Origin: Microglena sp. YARC
Lineage: Eukaryota; Chlorophyta; Chlorophyceae; Chlamydomonadales; Chlamydomonadaceae
Direction of reading: 5' to 3'
Length of the DNA: 64,000 nt
Assembly (NCBI GenBank): GCA_022414725.1
Contig: CM039462.1
Span: forward strand, 74,647,803 to 74,711,802
Part shown: positions 1 through 19,600 of the stretch, one piece after another
Numbering within the stretch: the stretch's first letter is position 1
Layout of the letters: each line of letters starts with the position of its first letter
Position numbers and translations under genes: made by a program
The notes under the pieces: model-generated
Database searches by the model: none
Told to the model about the DNA's origin: nothing
The model's input: only the letters and a program-made list of their open reading frames with translations

Positions 1-505
1 GAGGGTTTGATTGTTGGCATCAGATGGGCAGTAGGGCACTGAATGGGGTCTCCTTCGTCCTTGTTTCATAGCTTGTGATAGATACATACCTTGTTGTTTT
101 TGCAAAGATGTTAGCATCAGGTAGGCCGGGGGGCACTGAGTGGGACCCTCCTCAGGTCTTAGCTTGATAGCTTCAGCCTGACCAGTCGTCCTATTGCTTT
201 TACAACTATGTCAGCAGCAGGCAAGCAGTGGGCAAAGCTTTCCTTTTCAACTTTCCTGAGCAGCTTCTTAGCAGCTCCTTGGGCCAGCAACTGTGCTGCA
301 CCCAAACATGTCAGCAGTTCTGTTCACTTGGTTGTTTCAGCTTCAAAGTGCCCTAGGTTGCGTTACGTTTGGCTGAATAGCCAGGCAGGGGAGCTGCCTG
401 GATGCTGCATCAGGTATGCAAGGGTGCACTGAGTCGTTGATAGCTAACCCCCTTCCATCTGCCAGCACCCCCCGCGACCCTGTATTTACAAAAGCACCAA
501 ACTAA
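1..505. other. No gene recognised; probable intron of the kinase gene
   Basis: No coding frame resembling a known family is seen. Short phrases such as GGGCACTGA and a TAGCTT..AGCTTCAGCCTGACC block recur and resemble repeats near 11.9-12.1 kb. Because the ladder that follows runs directly into a kinase exon at 2900, this stretch is most simply part of the upstream intron. Confidence 0.4.
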
Positions 506-2899
506 ATGCTTGGTGTGGCTCCTCATGCAGGGCCCTCATACACCTCCTCCTCCATGTCCAGCATGCGCCCCCTTCCATATGCCAGCACCCCCCGTGACCC
601 TGTCTTTACAAAAGCACCAAACAAAATGCTTGCTGTGGCTCCTCATGCAGGGCCCTCATACACCTCCTCCTCCATGTCCGGCATGCGCCCCCTTCCATCT
701 GCCAGCACCCCCCATGATCCTGTGTCCGTTGCAAAAGCACCAAACAAAATGCTTGCTGTGGCTCTTCATGCAGGGCCCTCATACACCTCCTCCTCCTTGT
801 CCAGCATGCGCCCCCTTCCATCTGCCAGCACCCCCCATGATCCTGTGTCCGTTGCAAAAGCACCAAACAAAATGCTTGCTGTGGCTCTTCATGCAGGGCC
901 CTCATACACCTCCTCCTCCATGTCCAGCATGCGCCCCTTCCATCTGCCAGCACCCCCATGATCCTGTCTTTACAAAAGCACCAAACAAAATGCTTGCTGT
1001 GGCTCCTCATGCAGGGCCCTCATACACCTCCTCCTCCATGTCCAGCATGCGCCCCCTTCCATCTGCCAGCACCCCCCATGATCCTGTCTTTACAAAAGCA
1101 CCAAACAAAATGCTTGCTGTCGCTCCTCATGCAGGGCCCTCATACACCTCCCCCTCCATGTCCGGCATGCGCCCCCTTCCATCTGCCAGCACCCCCATGA
1201 TCCTGTGTCCGTTTGCAAAAGCACCAAAACAAAATGCTTGCTGTGGCTCTTCATGCAGGGCCCTCATACACCTCCTCCTCCATGTCCGGCATGCGCCCCC
1301 TTCCATCTGCCAGCACCCCCCATGATCCTGTGTCCGTAGCAAAAGCACCAAACAAAATGCTTGCTGTGGCTCTTCATGCAGGGCCCTCATACACCTCCTC
1401 CTCCATGTCCAGCATGCGCCCCCTTCCATCTGCCAGCACCCCCCATGATCCTGTGTCCGTTGCAAAAGCACCAAAACAAAATGCTTGCTGTGGCTGCTTC
1501 ATGCAGGGCCCTCATACACCTCCTCCTCCATGTCCAGCATGCGCCCCCTTCCATCTGCCAGCACCCCCCATGATCCTGTGTCCGTTGCAAAAGCACCAAA
1601 CAAAATGCTTGCTGTGGCTGCTCATGCAGGGCCCTCATACACCTCCTCCTCCATGTCCAGCATGCGCCCCCTTCCATCTGCCAGCACCCCTCATGATCCT
1701 GTCTTTACAAAAGCACCAAACAAAATGCATGCTGTGGCTCTTCATGCAGGGCCCTCATACACCTCCCCCTCCATGTCCAGCATGCGCCCCCTTCCATCTG
1801 CCAGCACCCCCCATGATCCTGTGTCCGTTGCAAAAGCACCAAACAAAATGCTTGCTGTGGCTCTTCATGCAGGGCCCTCATACACCTCCTCCTCCATGTC
1901 CAGCATGCGCCCCCTTCCATCTGCCAGCACCCCCCATGATCCTGTCTTTACAAAAGCACCAAACAAAATACTTGCTGTGGCTGCTCATGCAGGGCCCTCA
2001 TACACCTCCTCCTCCATGTCCAGCATGCGCCCCCTTCCATATGCCAGCACCCCCCATGATCCTGTCTTTACAAAAGCACCAAACAAAATGCATGCTGTGG
2101 CTCTTCATGCAGGGCCCTCATACACCTCCCCCTCCATGTCCAGCATGCGCCCCCTTCCATCTGCCAGCACCCCCCATGATCCTGTGTCCGTTGCAAAAGC
2201 ACCAAACAAAATGCTTGCTGTGGCTCTTCATGCAGGGCCCTCATACACCTCCTCCTCCATGTCCAGCATGCGCCCCCTTCCATCTGCCAGCACCCCCCAT
2301 GATCCTGTGTCCGTTGCAAAAGCACCAAACAAAATGCTTGCTGTGGCTCTTCATGCAGGGCCCTCATACACCTCCTCCTCCATGTCCAGCATGCGCCCCC
2401 TTCCATCTGCCAGCACCCCCCATGATCCTGTGTCTTTTACCAAAGCATCAGACAAAATGTTTGCTGTGGCTCCTCATGCAGGGCCCTCATACACTGCATC
2501 CTGCATGTCCAGCATGCACCCCCTTCTATCTGCCTGCACCCCCCATGATCCTGTGTCTTTTACAAAGTGGCTCTTCTTGCAGGGCCCTAAAAAGCGGCTC
2601 CTCCATGTCCAGCATGCGCCCCCTTCCATCTGCCAGCACCCCCGTAGCCCATCCACCCATGCTTGACCATTTATCCTGCTTCTTTTACAAAAGCACCATT
2701 ATACCTGTGTGTAACACCTTGCTGTGGCCATTCTTGCAGGGCCCTCATACACCGCATCCTTCATGCCCAGCATGCGCCCCCTTCCATCTCCCAGCACCCC
2801 CAATGGCCACATCTACCCATGCTTGACCAAGTATCCTGCTTCTTTAACAAAAGCACCATAATAACTATTTGTAACACCTTGCTGCTGCCCTTCTTGCAG
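506..2899 (+). repeat. 120/123-bp tandem array of exon-2 acceptor borders (about 20 copies)
   Basis: Each unit carries CATGCAG followed by GGCCCTCATACACC and ATGTCCAGCATGCG. This aligns with the real border at 2899/2900 (TTGCAG, then GGTCCTCATTCTCC and ATGTCCAGCATGCAG). Two unit lengths exist: 123 bp with GTGTCCGTTGC and 120 bp with GTCTTTAC. Both are multiples of three, so long open frames run through the array without being genes. The last three units are the most diverged and grade into the exon. The peptide read in the exon's frame (PSYTSSSMSSMRP) is homologous to the true exon start (SSFSGFSMSSMQS). Confidence 0.85.
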
Positions 2900-11150
<8,251 letters not shown>

Positions 11151-12350
11151 TCGAGGCGAAAGGCTTGCCTTGGCTTGGCCTGGTGCTAGTTGGGTCAAAT
11201 GGCTTGGCTTCGATGATGGTCCTTGAGGCTGCTAGTATCCAGTTCCTCCACTGGGCTTCAGGCTAGCATCCATGGCTGCCTGGTGGGGGATTTGGTCATT
11301 AGGGGCCTCCTCCCCTCTACTGCCAGGTGCATGTGTGGACAGCCCGGGTGGGCAGGTAGCATCCCCCCCTCCTGTCTCACTCTGGGACTAAGCGGGTGTC
11401 ACGCCCGCAAGCGCGGCTGCCTGCTGGGCATCAGGTCCATCAGCAACATCGCCGGTGCTATCGAAGTCTGTCACAGTATCGGAAGGCTTAACCCCATCCG
11501 CTCTGGCATTCTCTGCAGGCGGTTGGGCAGGATCACCATCGGCTGCTCGCACTCTATGTCACTGCCGTAGTCCAACTCACACGGTGTTCAGGCTGGTGTT
11601 GGTGTTGTTGGTGGGGGTGTTATTGGTGTTGGTGTTGGTGGGGGGGGTGTAGTGTTGGTGCTGGTGCTAATGTTGGTGAAGGAGCTGATCAGGGGTCTCC
11701 TCCCCTCTGCTGCCACTCATGGGCATCCCCACTGTCCCACTCTGGGTCTCAGCAGGCTTCAGGCCATTGACAGTGGCTGCCTGGTTGGGGAGTTGGTCAT
11801 TAGGGGCCTCCTCCCCTCCACTGCCAGGTGCATGTGTGGACAGGCCGGGTGTTTCCATCATTGTCCCCCTCGGGGCTTAGGGGCTAGCTACTTGACCTTG
11901 AACTTGGTTTCATAGCTTCAGCCAGAAATTAGGCTGCTTGCTACTCAGGGGCTTAGCTAGGTACTTGACCTTGAACTTGGTTTCATAGCTTCAGCCAGAA
12001 TTTTGGCTGCTCGCTACTCAGGGGCTTAGCTTAGTACTTGAGCTTGAACTTGGTTTCGTAGCTTTAGCCAGAAATTAGGCTGGTCGCTACTCAGGGGCTT
12101 GGCTAGGTATGCAAGTGTGGCTGCCTTGTTGTGGATTTGATCAGGGTTCTCCCCCCCCCCCCCCCCCCCCCCTCTATGGCCACCTTAGGGTCCATTAGAG
12201 TCCTATGGACAGTCCATCGGTTGCGAAACGGAATCGCTCTAAAATGCGCAGAAACTTGACACCCGCAACAGCGAAATTAAATGTGTGCCAGAGCACCTCG
12301 AAAATGTTGAAAATGTATTGAAAACTATTGAGGGCTTTTGAAGTCTATCA
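11151..12350. repeat. Region 3' of the kinase: dispersed and tandem repeats, no gene
   Basis: Two copies of a segment with GGGGCCTCCTCCCCTC and CTGCCAGGTGCATGTGTGGAC lie at about 11260-11355 and 11760-11855. Three tandem copies, about 75 bp each, of TTGAACTTGGTTTC..AGCTTCAGCCAGAA..GGGGCTTAGCTA lie at about 11890-12110. A GGTGTTGGTG tract sits near 11590-11680 and a poly-C run near 12150-12172. Related phrases recur at 15.3 kb. Confidence 0.6.
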
Positions 12351-12358
12351 GAGACTTG

Positions 12359-12533
12359 TAGGGAATGGCAACTAAAATTAGTGTTTGACAAAACTAATAT
12401 GAACTGATATAAGTTTAGTGTCACAATAATATTAGTTTTTCAAATAAATTCGTAATTCTGGTTAGACGGCTCGTCCGACTAATATGATATAATAAAATAG
12501 TTCACTCATATTATATTACATAGCCGACCCCTA
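12359..12533 (+). mobile_element. hAT-like MITE, copy 1
   Basis: A 175-bp non-coding element starts TAGGGAATGGC and ends GCCGACCCCTA, giving imperfect terminal inverted repeats. It is flanked by 8-bp near-duplications GAGACTTG (12351-12358) and GAGACTAG (12534-12541), seven of eight identical. An 8-bp target duplication and TAGGG-type termini fit a non-autonomous hAT element. The second copy at 50127-50311 shares the internal GTGTCACAATAATATTAG and CAGACGGCTCGTCCGACT segments. Confidence 0.78.
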
Positions 12534-12541
12534 GAGACTAG

Positions 12542-12861
12542 AGAGTGTGAAGAGGCGGAGTTGTCTAATGCAGCAGAAACGCGCTCATCCACAGTAGCTA
12601 AATATACTGTGTGCCAGCAGCTTTGGATTCAGAGTGCGAGAACATCTGAAATCAGATTTTGTGGAGCATGAACCCCTTGGCCAACATCCCCCTCCCCTCT
12701 ACAAACTCTGTTCTGCAGGGCTATATGCCCACGAGCCCATTTGTGCGGTTAAGACAAGTCTCAATAAGGGAGGTGGACTCATTCGTCTTAGATCTAACAC
12801 CTTTGGTTCGTTGCTCTAGGTGCAGGAGCTAATTTCGGAGAGGTGGGATAGGGTGGAGTGG
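12542..12861. other. No gene recognised
   Basis: A 61-codon open frame at 12634-12819 matches nothing I recognise and has no splice or context support. No repeat is evident. Confidence 0.35.
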
Positions 12862-13415
12862 GATGTATGGTCTGAACGCCTCGTCAAGCATCATTTGTAG
12901 CTTCATGGGTTTAGGCCTCCTTCAGAGACAGCGTCCTTTTAGCTTTGTATAGCTTTTTAGGGCCATAGATTTGATAGATTTGGGTTCTATATAACGCCAA
13001 TTTGTACAAAACAGTTTCAAAAGTAGCAAAAGGGATGTATGGACTGAACGCCTCCTCACGCATCATTTGTAGCTTCATGGGTTTAGGCCTCCTCCAGGGA
13101 CAGCTTCCTTTTAGCTTTTTATAGTTTTTTAGGGCCATAGATTTGATATATTTGATAGATTTGGGTTCTATATAGCGGCAGTTGGGCCAAAATAGGATTA
13201 AAGTAGCAAAAGGGATGTTCGGCCTGAACGCCTCCTCACACATCATTTGTAGCTTCATGGGTTTAGGCCTCCTCCAGGGACAGCGTCCTTTTAGTTTTTT
13301 ATAGCTTTTTAGGGCCATATATTTGATATATTTGGGTTCTATATAGTGGCAATTTGGGCCAAAACAGGATTAAAAGTAGCAAAAGGGATGTATGGCCTGA
13401 ACACCTCCTCGCGCA
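12862..13415 (+). repeat. About 170-180-bp tandem repeat, three-plus copies
   Basis: Units share GGGATGTATGG.CTGAACGCC, CATTTGTAGCTTCATGGGTT, TTAGGCCTCC and GGGTTCTATATA. The 135-codon minus-strand open frame here is a translation of the repeat. Confidence 0.8.
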
Positions 13416-13544
13416 TCAGCCACAATACCTATTTGGGTACCTGTGCTAAGAGCTTGTCCTGAAATGGGATGGGATGGGGCCCAGATCGGCTGTTCAGGCT
13501 CGAAACAAATCATGCTTGACTCGTGGAAATAACCTATGAAGGAA

Positions 13545-15300
13545 AAAAAGATAACGCCTGGAGGGGCGTGGTATTAAGGGGACCTTCCCGAACGCCGCAG
13601 CTGGGGAAAGTCACTATGGCAGACAGAGGAAGTGTCACCCTCCAGGCGGTAGGGACTCCTTCATGCCACTCGTGGCAAGAATGCGGGTATAGGAGGCAAT
13701 AGATTTCCTGTGCAAGTTAGGTATGAGTTTGTCTACGTGTTTGCTACTGATCCGCAAGGTGGAGAGATTGGTAATAGTTGTGAGGTTTTTTGTACCAGTT
13801 GTACCTATGGTGAAGCCTAGGTAGCAGACAAGGAATCCTTGTTGTTGCAGGTAATGTTGGAGCTCCTTATGCTGGAAGCTCTTTGTCTGGAATTTGATGT
13901 GGTAGTTAGTGTCAGAGCAGTAGCCCATTTCAGGTAGGTAAACCTTTCTTGGTTTGGATTCGTCATCAATGAGGAGGAGATCAGGCCTGTATTGGGGGGT
14001 TTGAGGGTGGTTGGGGTTCTGGTGAGGATGTAGGATGTTGCCTCACTTGTGTCTGCGTCTATGTACATAGGGAGGGCCCCCAGGGTCTCCTTGGCTACCG
14101 TCTTTTATATGAGTTGGACCGCCTTATTATGTCTGTAAATATACAGGCGCGCCCAGCAAGAATATGACCAGCTCCATCCTGTGCTTTGTGACAGAGAGGG
14201 CAGGAATCATTAGAGGGGGGCTGGTGTCGATACCATCGGGGCGTTTGTATCTGTACGCCAGTTTTCTAGTCCATATGCGTCCCCAACTAGCTTTGTGGAT
14301 TTGTATTTTTTGCCATGATTTGATGTCGGTGGATTGCCCAAAGTGATAACTAGCTTAGTGAGGAGGAAGAGGTTAGTTTGCTCCCACATAAAAGAGTAGA
14401 CGCCCGTGGTGTAGGCCTGTCCTGTGTTGAAGTGGGTGGGGAGGATAGCCTTGATACCCTTGGTGAGATTGTGAGCCAGGTGCCGGGGGCCTGGTCCCCG
14501 TTGATAGACTTGGGGGGCTGGATGGATGGCTAATGCATATTTAAGTGGGTAACCAGTCTTCGCTTCTTTGACGAGCGTGTCTGCTGCATCATTCCCTGCG
14601 ATACTTGGATGAGATCGGACCTTAAGCAGGCGTGTGGTAGCAGCAGCGTTGAGCCTATGGGAAATGTGGATGGTAATGTCCTGCAGGAGGTCACGGTGCT
14701 TGTTCTCCTGGGTCCGGCTGGGGTTGTAAATGTGCAGGTTAATAAGCTGCAGGAAGCATAAGCTGTCGGAGTAGATGGTGAGGGCCTCGTGTATTTCGGT
14801 GTGTGTGAGTGCCTGTTGAATTGCCATGAGTTCAGCTTGACTGATGTCAGCAGTGATGCCCTGTCCGCCTGGGTCTATGCGGAGGCAACGTGCGGCAGCC
14901 CGGGAGGAAATAGACGCCAGCCCCTAGGCACAGGATGCGATGTTTTTGTCTATGATGGCACTTCCATCTGTGTATAGAGCGAGGCCTGCTGCCTGGGACG
15001 CAACCGATTGTATAGCTTGCGTCCTGCGGCGCAACGGAAGCTTGGACGTTGCGTCTGCGTCCTGAACAGCCCTTGGTGCCACGTGTACCTTCACAGTGAC
15101 CATCCATGGGAGTGGCAAGGATGAGGGGTGTGACCAATAAATGTTACGTCTTGTACGGTTTGAGGGGGGCATCCCGTTCGCTTGCACTGGGGCCAACCAC
15201 CCAAGGACCACTGACCAGCATGTTTGAACTTCGACTGTGTTTCTTCTCCACTGGAATACTGGATCAATCAAGGTTATGAACTTATGAAGCGCTCAACTTA
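13545..15300 (-). mobile_element. Degenerate LINE-type retroelement, 5'-truncated, with RNase H and a putative endonuclease-like C-terminus
   Basis: Minus-strand coding similarity runs from about 15287 down to the stop at 13635, followed by a short 3' tail ending near GATAACGCC at 13548. A 3' part with RNase H and no clear reverse transcriptase is what a 5'-truncated insertion leaves. A related 3' tail occurs at 58797-58905. The reverse transcriptase region and flanking target duplications could not be recognised. Confidence 0.65.
13635..15287 (-). pseudogene. Retroelement ORF remnant: RNase H domain plus RPD-containing C-terminal domain
   Basis: From 15287 the frame encodes HKFITLIDPVFQWRR, then LALYTDGSAIIDKN (first RNase H aspartate), an in-frame TAG at about 14926-14924, AELMAIQQAL (glutamate), TIYSDSLCFLQLIN (aspartate) and KVRSHPSIAGNDAADTLVKE (last acidic pair). 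The same frame runs on to about 14210. After a gap with frame changes, RPDLLLIDDESKPRKVYLPE and MGYCSDTNYHIKFQTKSFQH appear, ending LPPGG and TGA at 13635. RPD followed by an acidic residue and lysines resembles restriction-enzyme-like endonuclease motifs of some LINEs, but that assignment is inference. The stop and frame changes mark it as non-functional here. Confidence 0.65.
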
Positions 15301-16283
15301 TTTGCATGTCTCTAGCCTGTAACTTGACCTTGAACTTGGTTACATAGCTAGCCTGTAAGGCTTCTCGCTGCCTTGGGTAAGATTGGATAGCATCATGAAT
15401 ACCTAGAGCCCATTGAAAGCCCGGCATTCTCTAGTAGATCAATAAGTAAAGTTATTATCCTTGGTTGCATGGCTCCAGCGGTCCAGCCTTAGGGATGCTT
15501 GCTATCCTAGTGGATAGGTGTAACAACCCAGAACTTGAACGTGTCTCCATGGCTCCAGGCTTTTAGCTTGCAAATAATCTAGACATGTTAGTGTGACTCT
15601 GACCACCGAACAAATGACCTCACCAATGATTCATTTCTCTCCGATTGTTTGTTTCATTACCTTCCTGAATTCTCCCTACGGCAAAGCGTAGTAGAACCGA
15701 ACATGAAAATGGGCGTGGACAGCACAACAGTGGCCATAACAACAACGACAGCTATAATTTGAGCTTGAGAATGGTTATATGGCTCCAGCCAGCAATTTCC
15801 CGCTCGCCGTCTTTTGATCAGCCACAACGACGACAACGTCATCTAGGAAGGAAGTAAGGCCAAGTGCATACTTACATAACGGTACATGATGTCAACCATA
15901 AGCAATTCAGCACTTTATCAAATTAACTTGGTCACTAACTCACTACATTACTCCTAACACAATTTGGCTGCTTGCCATCTTCTGCAGTAACAATAGCAAT
16001 TAAAATCTAAGTATATTATTTATGGCTTAGAACCTGAACGCCTGGACTTATATGGTTGACCGGCTCCAGCCTTTTATGACTGCTCGCCGTTTTTGACAGT
16101 GACACCGACATGCATTTACCGGTATGCAAAGCATTTGTATAGTTGTATGATCAAATACAATTAAACGAAAACCGGTATTTAATCCAATGTCTCCTGACAA
16201 TTGCTGACACGGCAAATGATGAAGCAAAGTACCGGTAGCTGATATTGTGGCTTGATTAGCGTGAACCCTGCGTCCCTGTCCCA
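15301..16283. other. Intergenic, no gene recognised
   Basis: Contains phrases like those at 11.9-12.1 kb (ACTTGACCTTGAACTTGGTT near 15317) and several ACCGGTA-type motifs around 16110-16240. No open frame has family resemblance. Confidence 0.4.
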
Positions 16284-17042
16284 GTGTGGGTGCTCAGTTC
16301 TCTGAGTCTTGGGCATTCAACATGCTGCAAGATCAATGCATCGGCTTCATTAATTGAGAAAACAGCAATTGGACACATTGATAGACCTTTTCAGCCGCGT
16401 CCGTCTCAACGGAGGGGGCCAGTCCCAACTCCTCAGAGCAACCGCACGATCTCCGTGCTGCGCTCAGACATTGACAGTTGTACTTCGTATTATCGTAGTT
16501 ATCATCATATGATAATACCGATGACGAGTGACGAAGTCACACCTGCCGTAGAAGTTGCCTAGAAGTTGACACGCATGCATCGTAAATATCCGTTGCAAGC
16601 ATCGTCGCCATCCCTGATCCGTCAAGGTATCAACGTCTCTGGTGGGTCAGAGATCATGGTGTGGCCAGATGCCGATGAAGCATCGGGAGTTGGCAGCACA
16701 ATACTAATTGTGCCGCGGGTTAACATTGGAAGCCAGAAGGAACCATCGCTACAGTCATGTTTTGCTCAGTGATCAGATCATTTGCGACAGTTGCAACTTC
16801 ACGAGGGAATAGTGCCAGGTAGCATTAGAGCAGCTACTGTTTCTTTATATGAATTGCCGTGGGAGGGAGAAAGTGATAGCTGTTCTTCGAACCCCGATTC
16901 GCTGGATCGGGACGAGCCCAGGGACGGCCCAAAGAGGCCGGAGTTCCCTGGGCAAACCGTAGTGCCGAAGTACAATCATTTTTCTTCAAACTCAAACATT
17001 GCAAAAGGAAAAGTGGTACATGCCTTGTGCAACCGTGTCTAA
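16284..17042 (+). other. Long + strand frame broken by two stops; possible 5' part of the EDR1-like gene
   Basis: One frame stays open from 16284 to 17042 except for TAG at about 16560 and TGA at about 16770. The translation is Ser/Pro-rich and hydrophilic, similar in character to the N-terminus of the next gene, but it is in a different frame from it and no family motif is visible. It could be exons with unrecognised introns, a decayed segment or chance. Confidence 0.2.
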
Positions 17043-17104
17043 TTTTGCCCCTTCCAGCCCTGCACGCGAGGTTGCGACTATGCTCCTGGCTTTCCGAGAT
17101 TGAC

Positions 17105-17674
17105 ATGAGTTGGTTTAGGCGTTTTAGATCATCTTCCAATGCGGATGACTTCGATTCCTCTCTCTGGCCTAGCGCAAACCAGGAAACTGAGCAAAGAAAC
17201 TCGGGATACATTCCATGGACGGGACAGTGGCATGGCCCCATCCCAATACACCACTCTCAGTCCGAAGGAGTCATGCCCAATTCGCCCACGTACTTCCTAC
17301 CTTACCATCAGCAGCAGCGAGCATTAGCAACCGAGACCCCAAACACAATGCATCCATCTATAGATTATGCTTCGACGGTGTTTGGTCCGCGACCCGAGTT
17401 TCGAGTCTCGGATGCAACTTCTGCTGAAGCTGCTGAGGCTGCAGAGTTTGATAGGGCGATTAGAGAGAGTGCAGACGAGTATGCAGCAAAGGGTAGACCC
17501 TCCTTGCATGGTTTGCAGAGGACCATCTCAACATCTTCATTAGCAGAGAGCTTATCATACCAGTACTGGAGCAACGGGAGCGTGCAATACAAGGATGTAT
17601 TGGTGGACGGTTTCTATGACATCTTTGGAGATTTTCCAGGCACGGTCATGGATTTGATCAGAATTTATGTTTAA
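17105..17674 (+). CDS. EDR1/CTR1-type kinase N-terminal region, first exon (3' incomplete)
   Basis: Starts MSWFRRFRSSSNADDFD at 17105. An in-frame GTG 78 bases upstream is less likely as a start. It encodes about 180 residues, Ser/Gln-rich, then an Ala/Glu helix-like stretch (SAEAAEAAEFDRAI) and LSYQYWSNGSVQYKDVLVDG and FYDIFG. The SYxxWxNGxxxYxDxxxDGFYDxxG pattern matches the N-terminal EDR1 domain of plant CTR1/EDR1 kinases. Homology ends around GDFP (about 17640), so the true exon end is probably at AG or CG before GCACGG or GTCATG rather than the TAA at 17672. No kinase domain follows in readable form; the next 19 kb is noisy satellite. It is a separate gene from the kinase that ends at 11150. 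Confidence 0.6.
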   Translation: MSWFRRFRSSSNADDFDSSLWPSANQETEQRNSGYIPWTGQWHGPIPIHHSQSEGVMPNSPTYFLPYHQQQRALATETPNTMHPSIDYASTVFGPRPEFRVSDATSAEAAEAAEFDRAIRESADEYAAKGRPSLHGLQRTISTSSLAESLSYQYWSNGSVQYKDVLVDGFYDIFGDFPGTVMDLIRIYV

Positions 17675-18349
17675 TTTTGGGGACATAATGGCTCGTGGTG
17701 TATCTCAGCAAAGCAGCATCTGTAGGGTTTAGGGTCTGCGAAGTGTCAGCATATCGATGGTATATTCAGGCATCTGAAAGTGGGTGCCCCCGCTAAGGTG
17801 TTAGTTGCTCAGTTTCAGCATGTGTGTGGTACATGCAGGGTTGCAAATGATTGGATGCTTTTGTGGTGTGTAGGTTCAACATTCGCCAAGAGCTTGAAAT
17901 TGTGTATGTTGTTATAGTCCAGGGTTAGCCAAATAGGCTAAAGAGACTTGCCCGAGCATGATATCAGGGGGGGCTGTGCAGAAAAAGCACAGATGAACTG
18001 AACCCCAAACAATCGTTGTGCACATACATGGGGAAGCCAACCCCAAGCTTGCCTTGCTGCTTTTTCTGGGCTCAGGACATCCCCATGAACTGTTGGTGTG
18101 TTGGGTGCATGGTATGGGGGTATGGGTGTTGGTGGTTCATGTGAGTATGGATTCGGGTGTGGTTCATGTGGTATGTTGTTGGTGGTGCATGGGGGTATGT
18201 TTCTGTGTTGGTGGGTTCATGGGTGTGAGATTTGCCGACTCTGTGGTCCTCAGGATGCTCCACAAGCTGTCCAATGACATTTGATAAGGTTGAAGAGAAC
18301 TGAAGTAGTTGCATATTAAACTCAAACTGGTATACAAACCACCTGCATA
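17675..18349. other. Probable intron; includes a dispersed short repeat
   Basis: No exon is recognised. At about 17914-17962 the reverse complement reads GGGCAAGTCTCTTTAGCCTA, TTTGGCTA and CCCTGGACT. The same phrase occurs on the plus strand at about 59204-59238, and a shorter version at about 61813-61838. A GGTGTTGGTGGTTCATG-rich stretch occupies 18090-18230. Confidence 0.5.
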
Positions 18350-19400
18350 CTGGGATACTGCCTTGTTATACTGATAACCTGTATAACTGTATACTGGGAT
18401 ACTGACCCAACTGATAACCTGTATACTGCGTATACTGATAACCTGTATATCTGATAAACTGATAACCTGCTACATACGAACTGGTTACTGATACCCTGTA
18501 ATTAAAACTGAAATAACCTGTATAACCCTGTATACTGTGATAACCTGTATACTGATTAACCTGTATACTGATAACCTGTATAACTGACCTGTATACTGAT
18601 AACCTGTGTATACTGATAACCTGTATACTGTACTGATAACCTGTATACTGATAACCTGTATAACCTGTATACTGATAACCTGTATACTGATAACCTGTAT
18701 ACTGTAACCTGATATACTGAACCTGCTCAACTGATAACCTGTATACTGTAATAACCGTATACTGGGATAAACTGTAAACCTGTATACTGATAACCTGTAT
18801 AACCTGTATACTGATAACTGTATACTGTATATACCTGTGATACTGATACGTATACTGTTACTGTTATAACCTGTATACTGATACTACCTTATACTGTATA
18901 ACCTGATAACCTGTATACCTGATAACTGTATAACTGTAATAATGAACTGATAATGATACTGATAACCTGTATACTGATAAGCCTGTTATACTGATTAACC
19001 TGGTATAACCTGTATACTCAAACCTTACTAAACCTGTATACTGGATAACCTGTTATACTGATAACCGTTATGATAAAGCCTTTATGACTGATAACCTGTA
19101 TTAACCTGTTATACTGAAAATCTGTTATAAGCTGTATCGGAACCCTGGTATATGTACCTGTAAACCGTATACTGATAACTGTACTGATAACCTGGTATAC
19201 TGATAAACCTGTTAACTGTGTTATACTGATAATCCGTATACTGAAGACCTGCTGTGATACTGCTGTATACTGATAACCTGTATAAACCTGTATACTGGAT
19301 ACTGTATAGACCGCATACTTGAGATAAATGTATAATCTGAGACTGATAATCCTGTATTACTGACTTACTGCATTACAACCCAAACTGTATACAAAACCAC
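18350..19400 (+). repeat. About 15-bp tandem repeat with dense indels
   Basis: The unit is TGATAACCTGTATAC. Nearly every second copy has a one- or two-base insertion or deletion, unlike the clean arrays at 6 or 47 kb. This fits unpolished long-read consensus more than natural divergence. Confidence 0.85.
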
Positions 19401-19461
19401 CCTGCCATACAAACCTAACCTGCAGACTAACTTAACCTGCATTCCACCATTTTCACCTACA

Positions 19462-19600
19462 GATGTGGCTACCCGATAAGTTCCCAATCTGGATTTGCTC
19501 AACCTGCTGAGACCCTTGAAGCGACTCAAAGAGTGTTTGCAGTTAATTTTCCGTGTCGCCCACTTAATAGCAGCTCAACTGTCCTACAGGAAATCTGGAT
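19462..19600 (+). CDS. Possible frameshifted second exon of the EDR1-like gene
   Basis: After the acceptor-like TTTTCACCTACAG at about 19461, one frame reads MWLPDKFP and the next frame continues NLDLLNLLRPLKRLKECLQL then IFRVAHLIAAQLSYR. The two join if one base is missing in TTCCCAATCTG. A pattern like FPNLxxLLNL, then a hydrophobic helix, loosely resembles the part of EDR1 domains after DGFYDxYG. Exact end and identity are unsure. Confidence 0.3.

Noticed and set aside
506..2826. Open frames up to 537 codons on both strands
   Set aside because: They arise because repeat units of 120/123 bp are whole codons. Several frames are open at once and none shows a protein family; the array is exon-border repeats.
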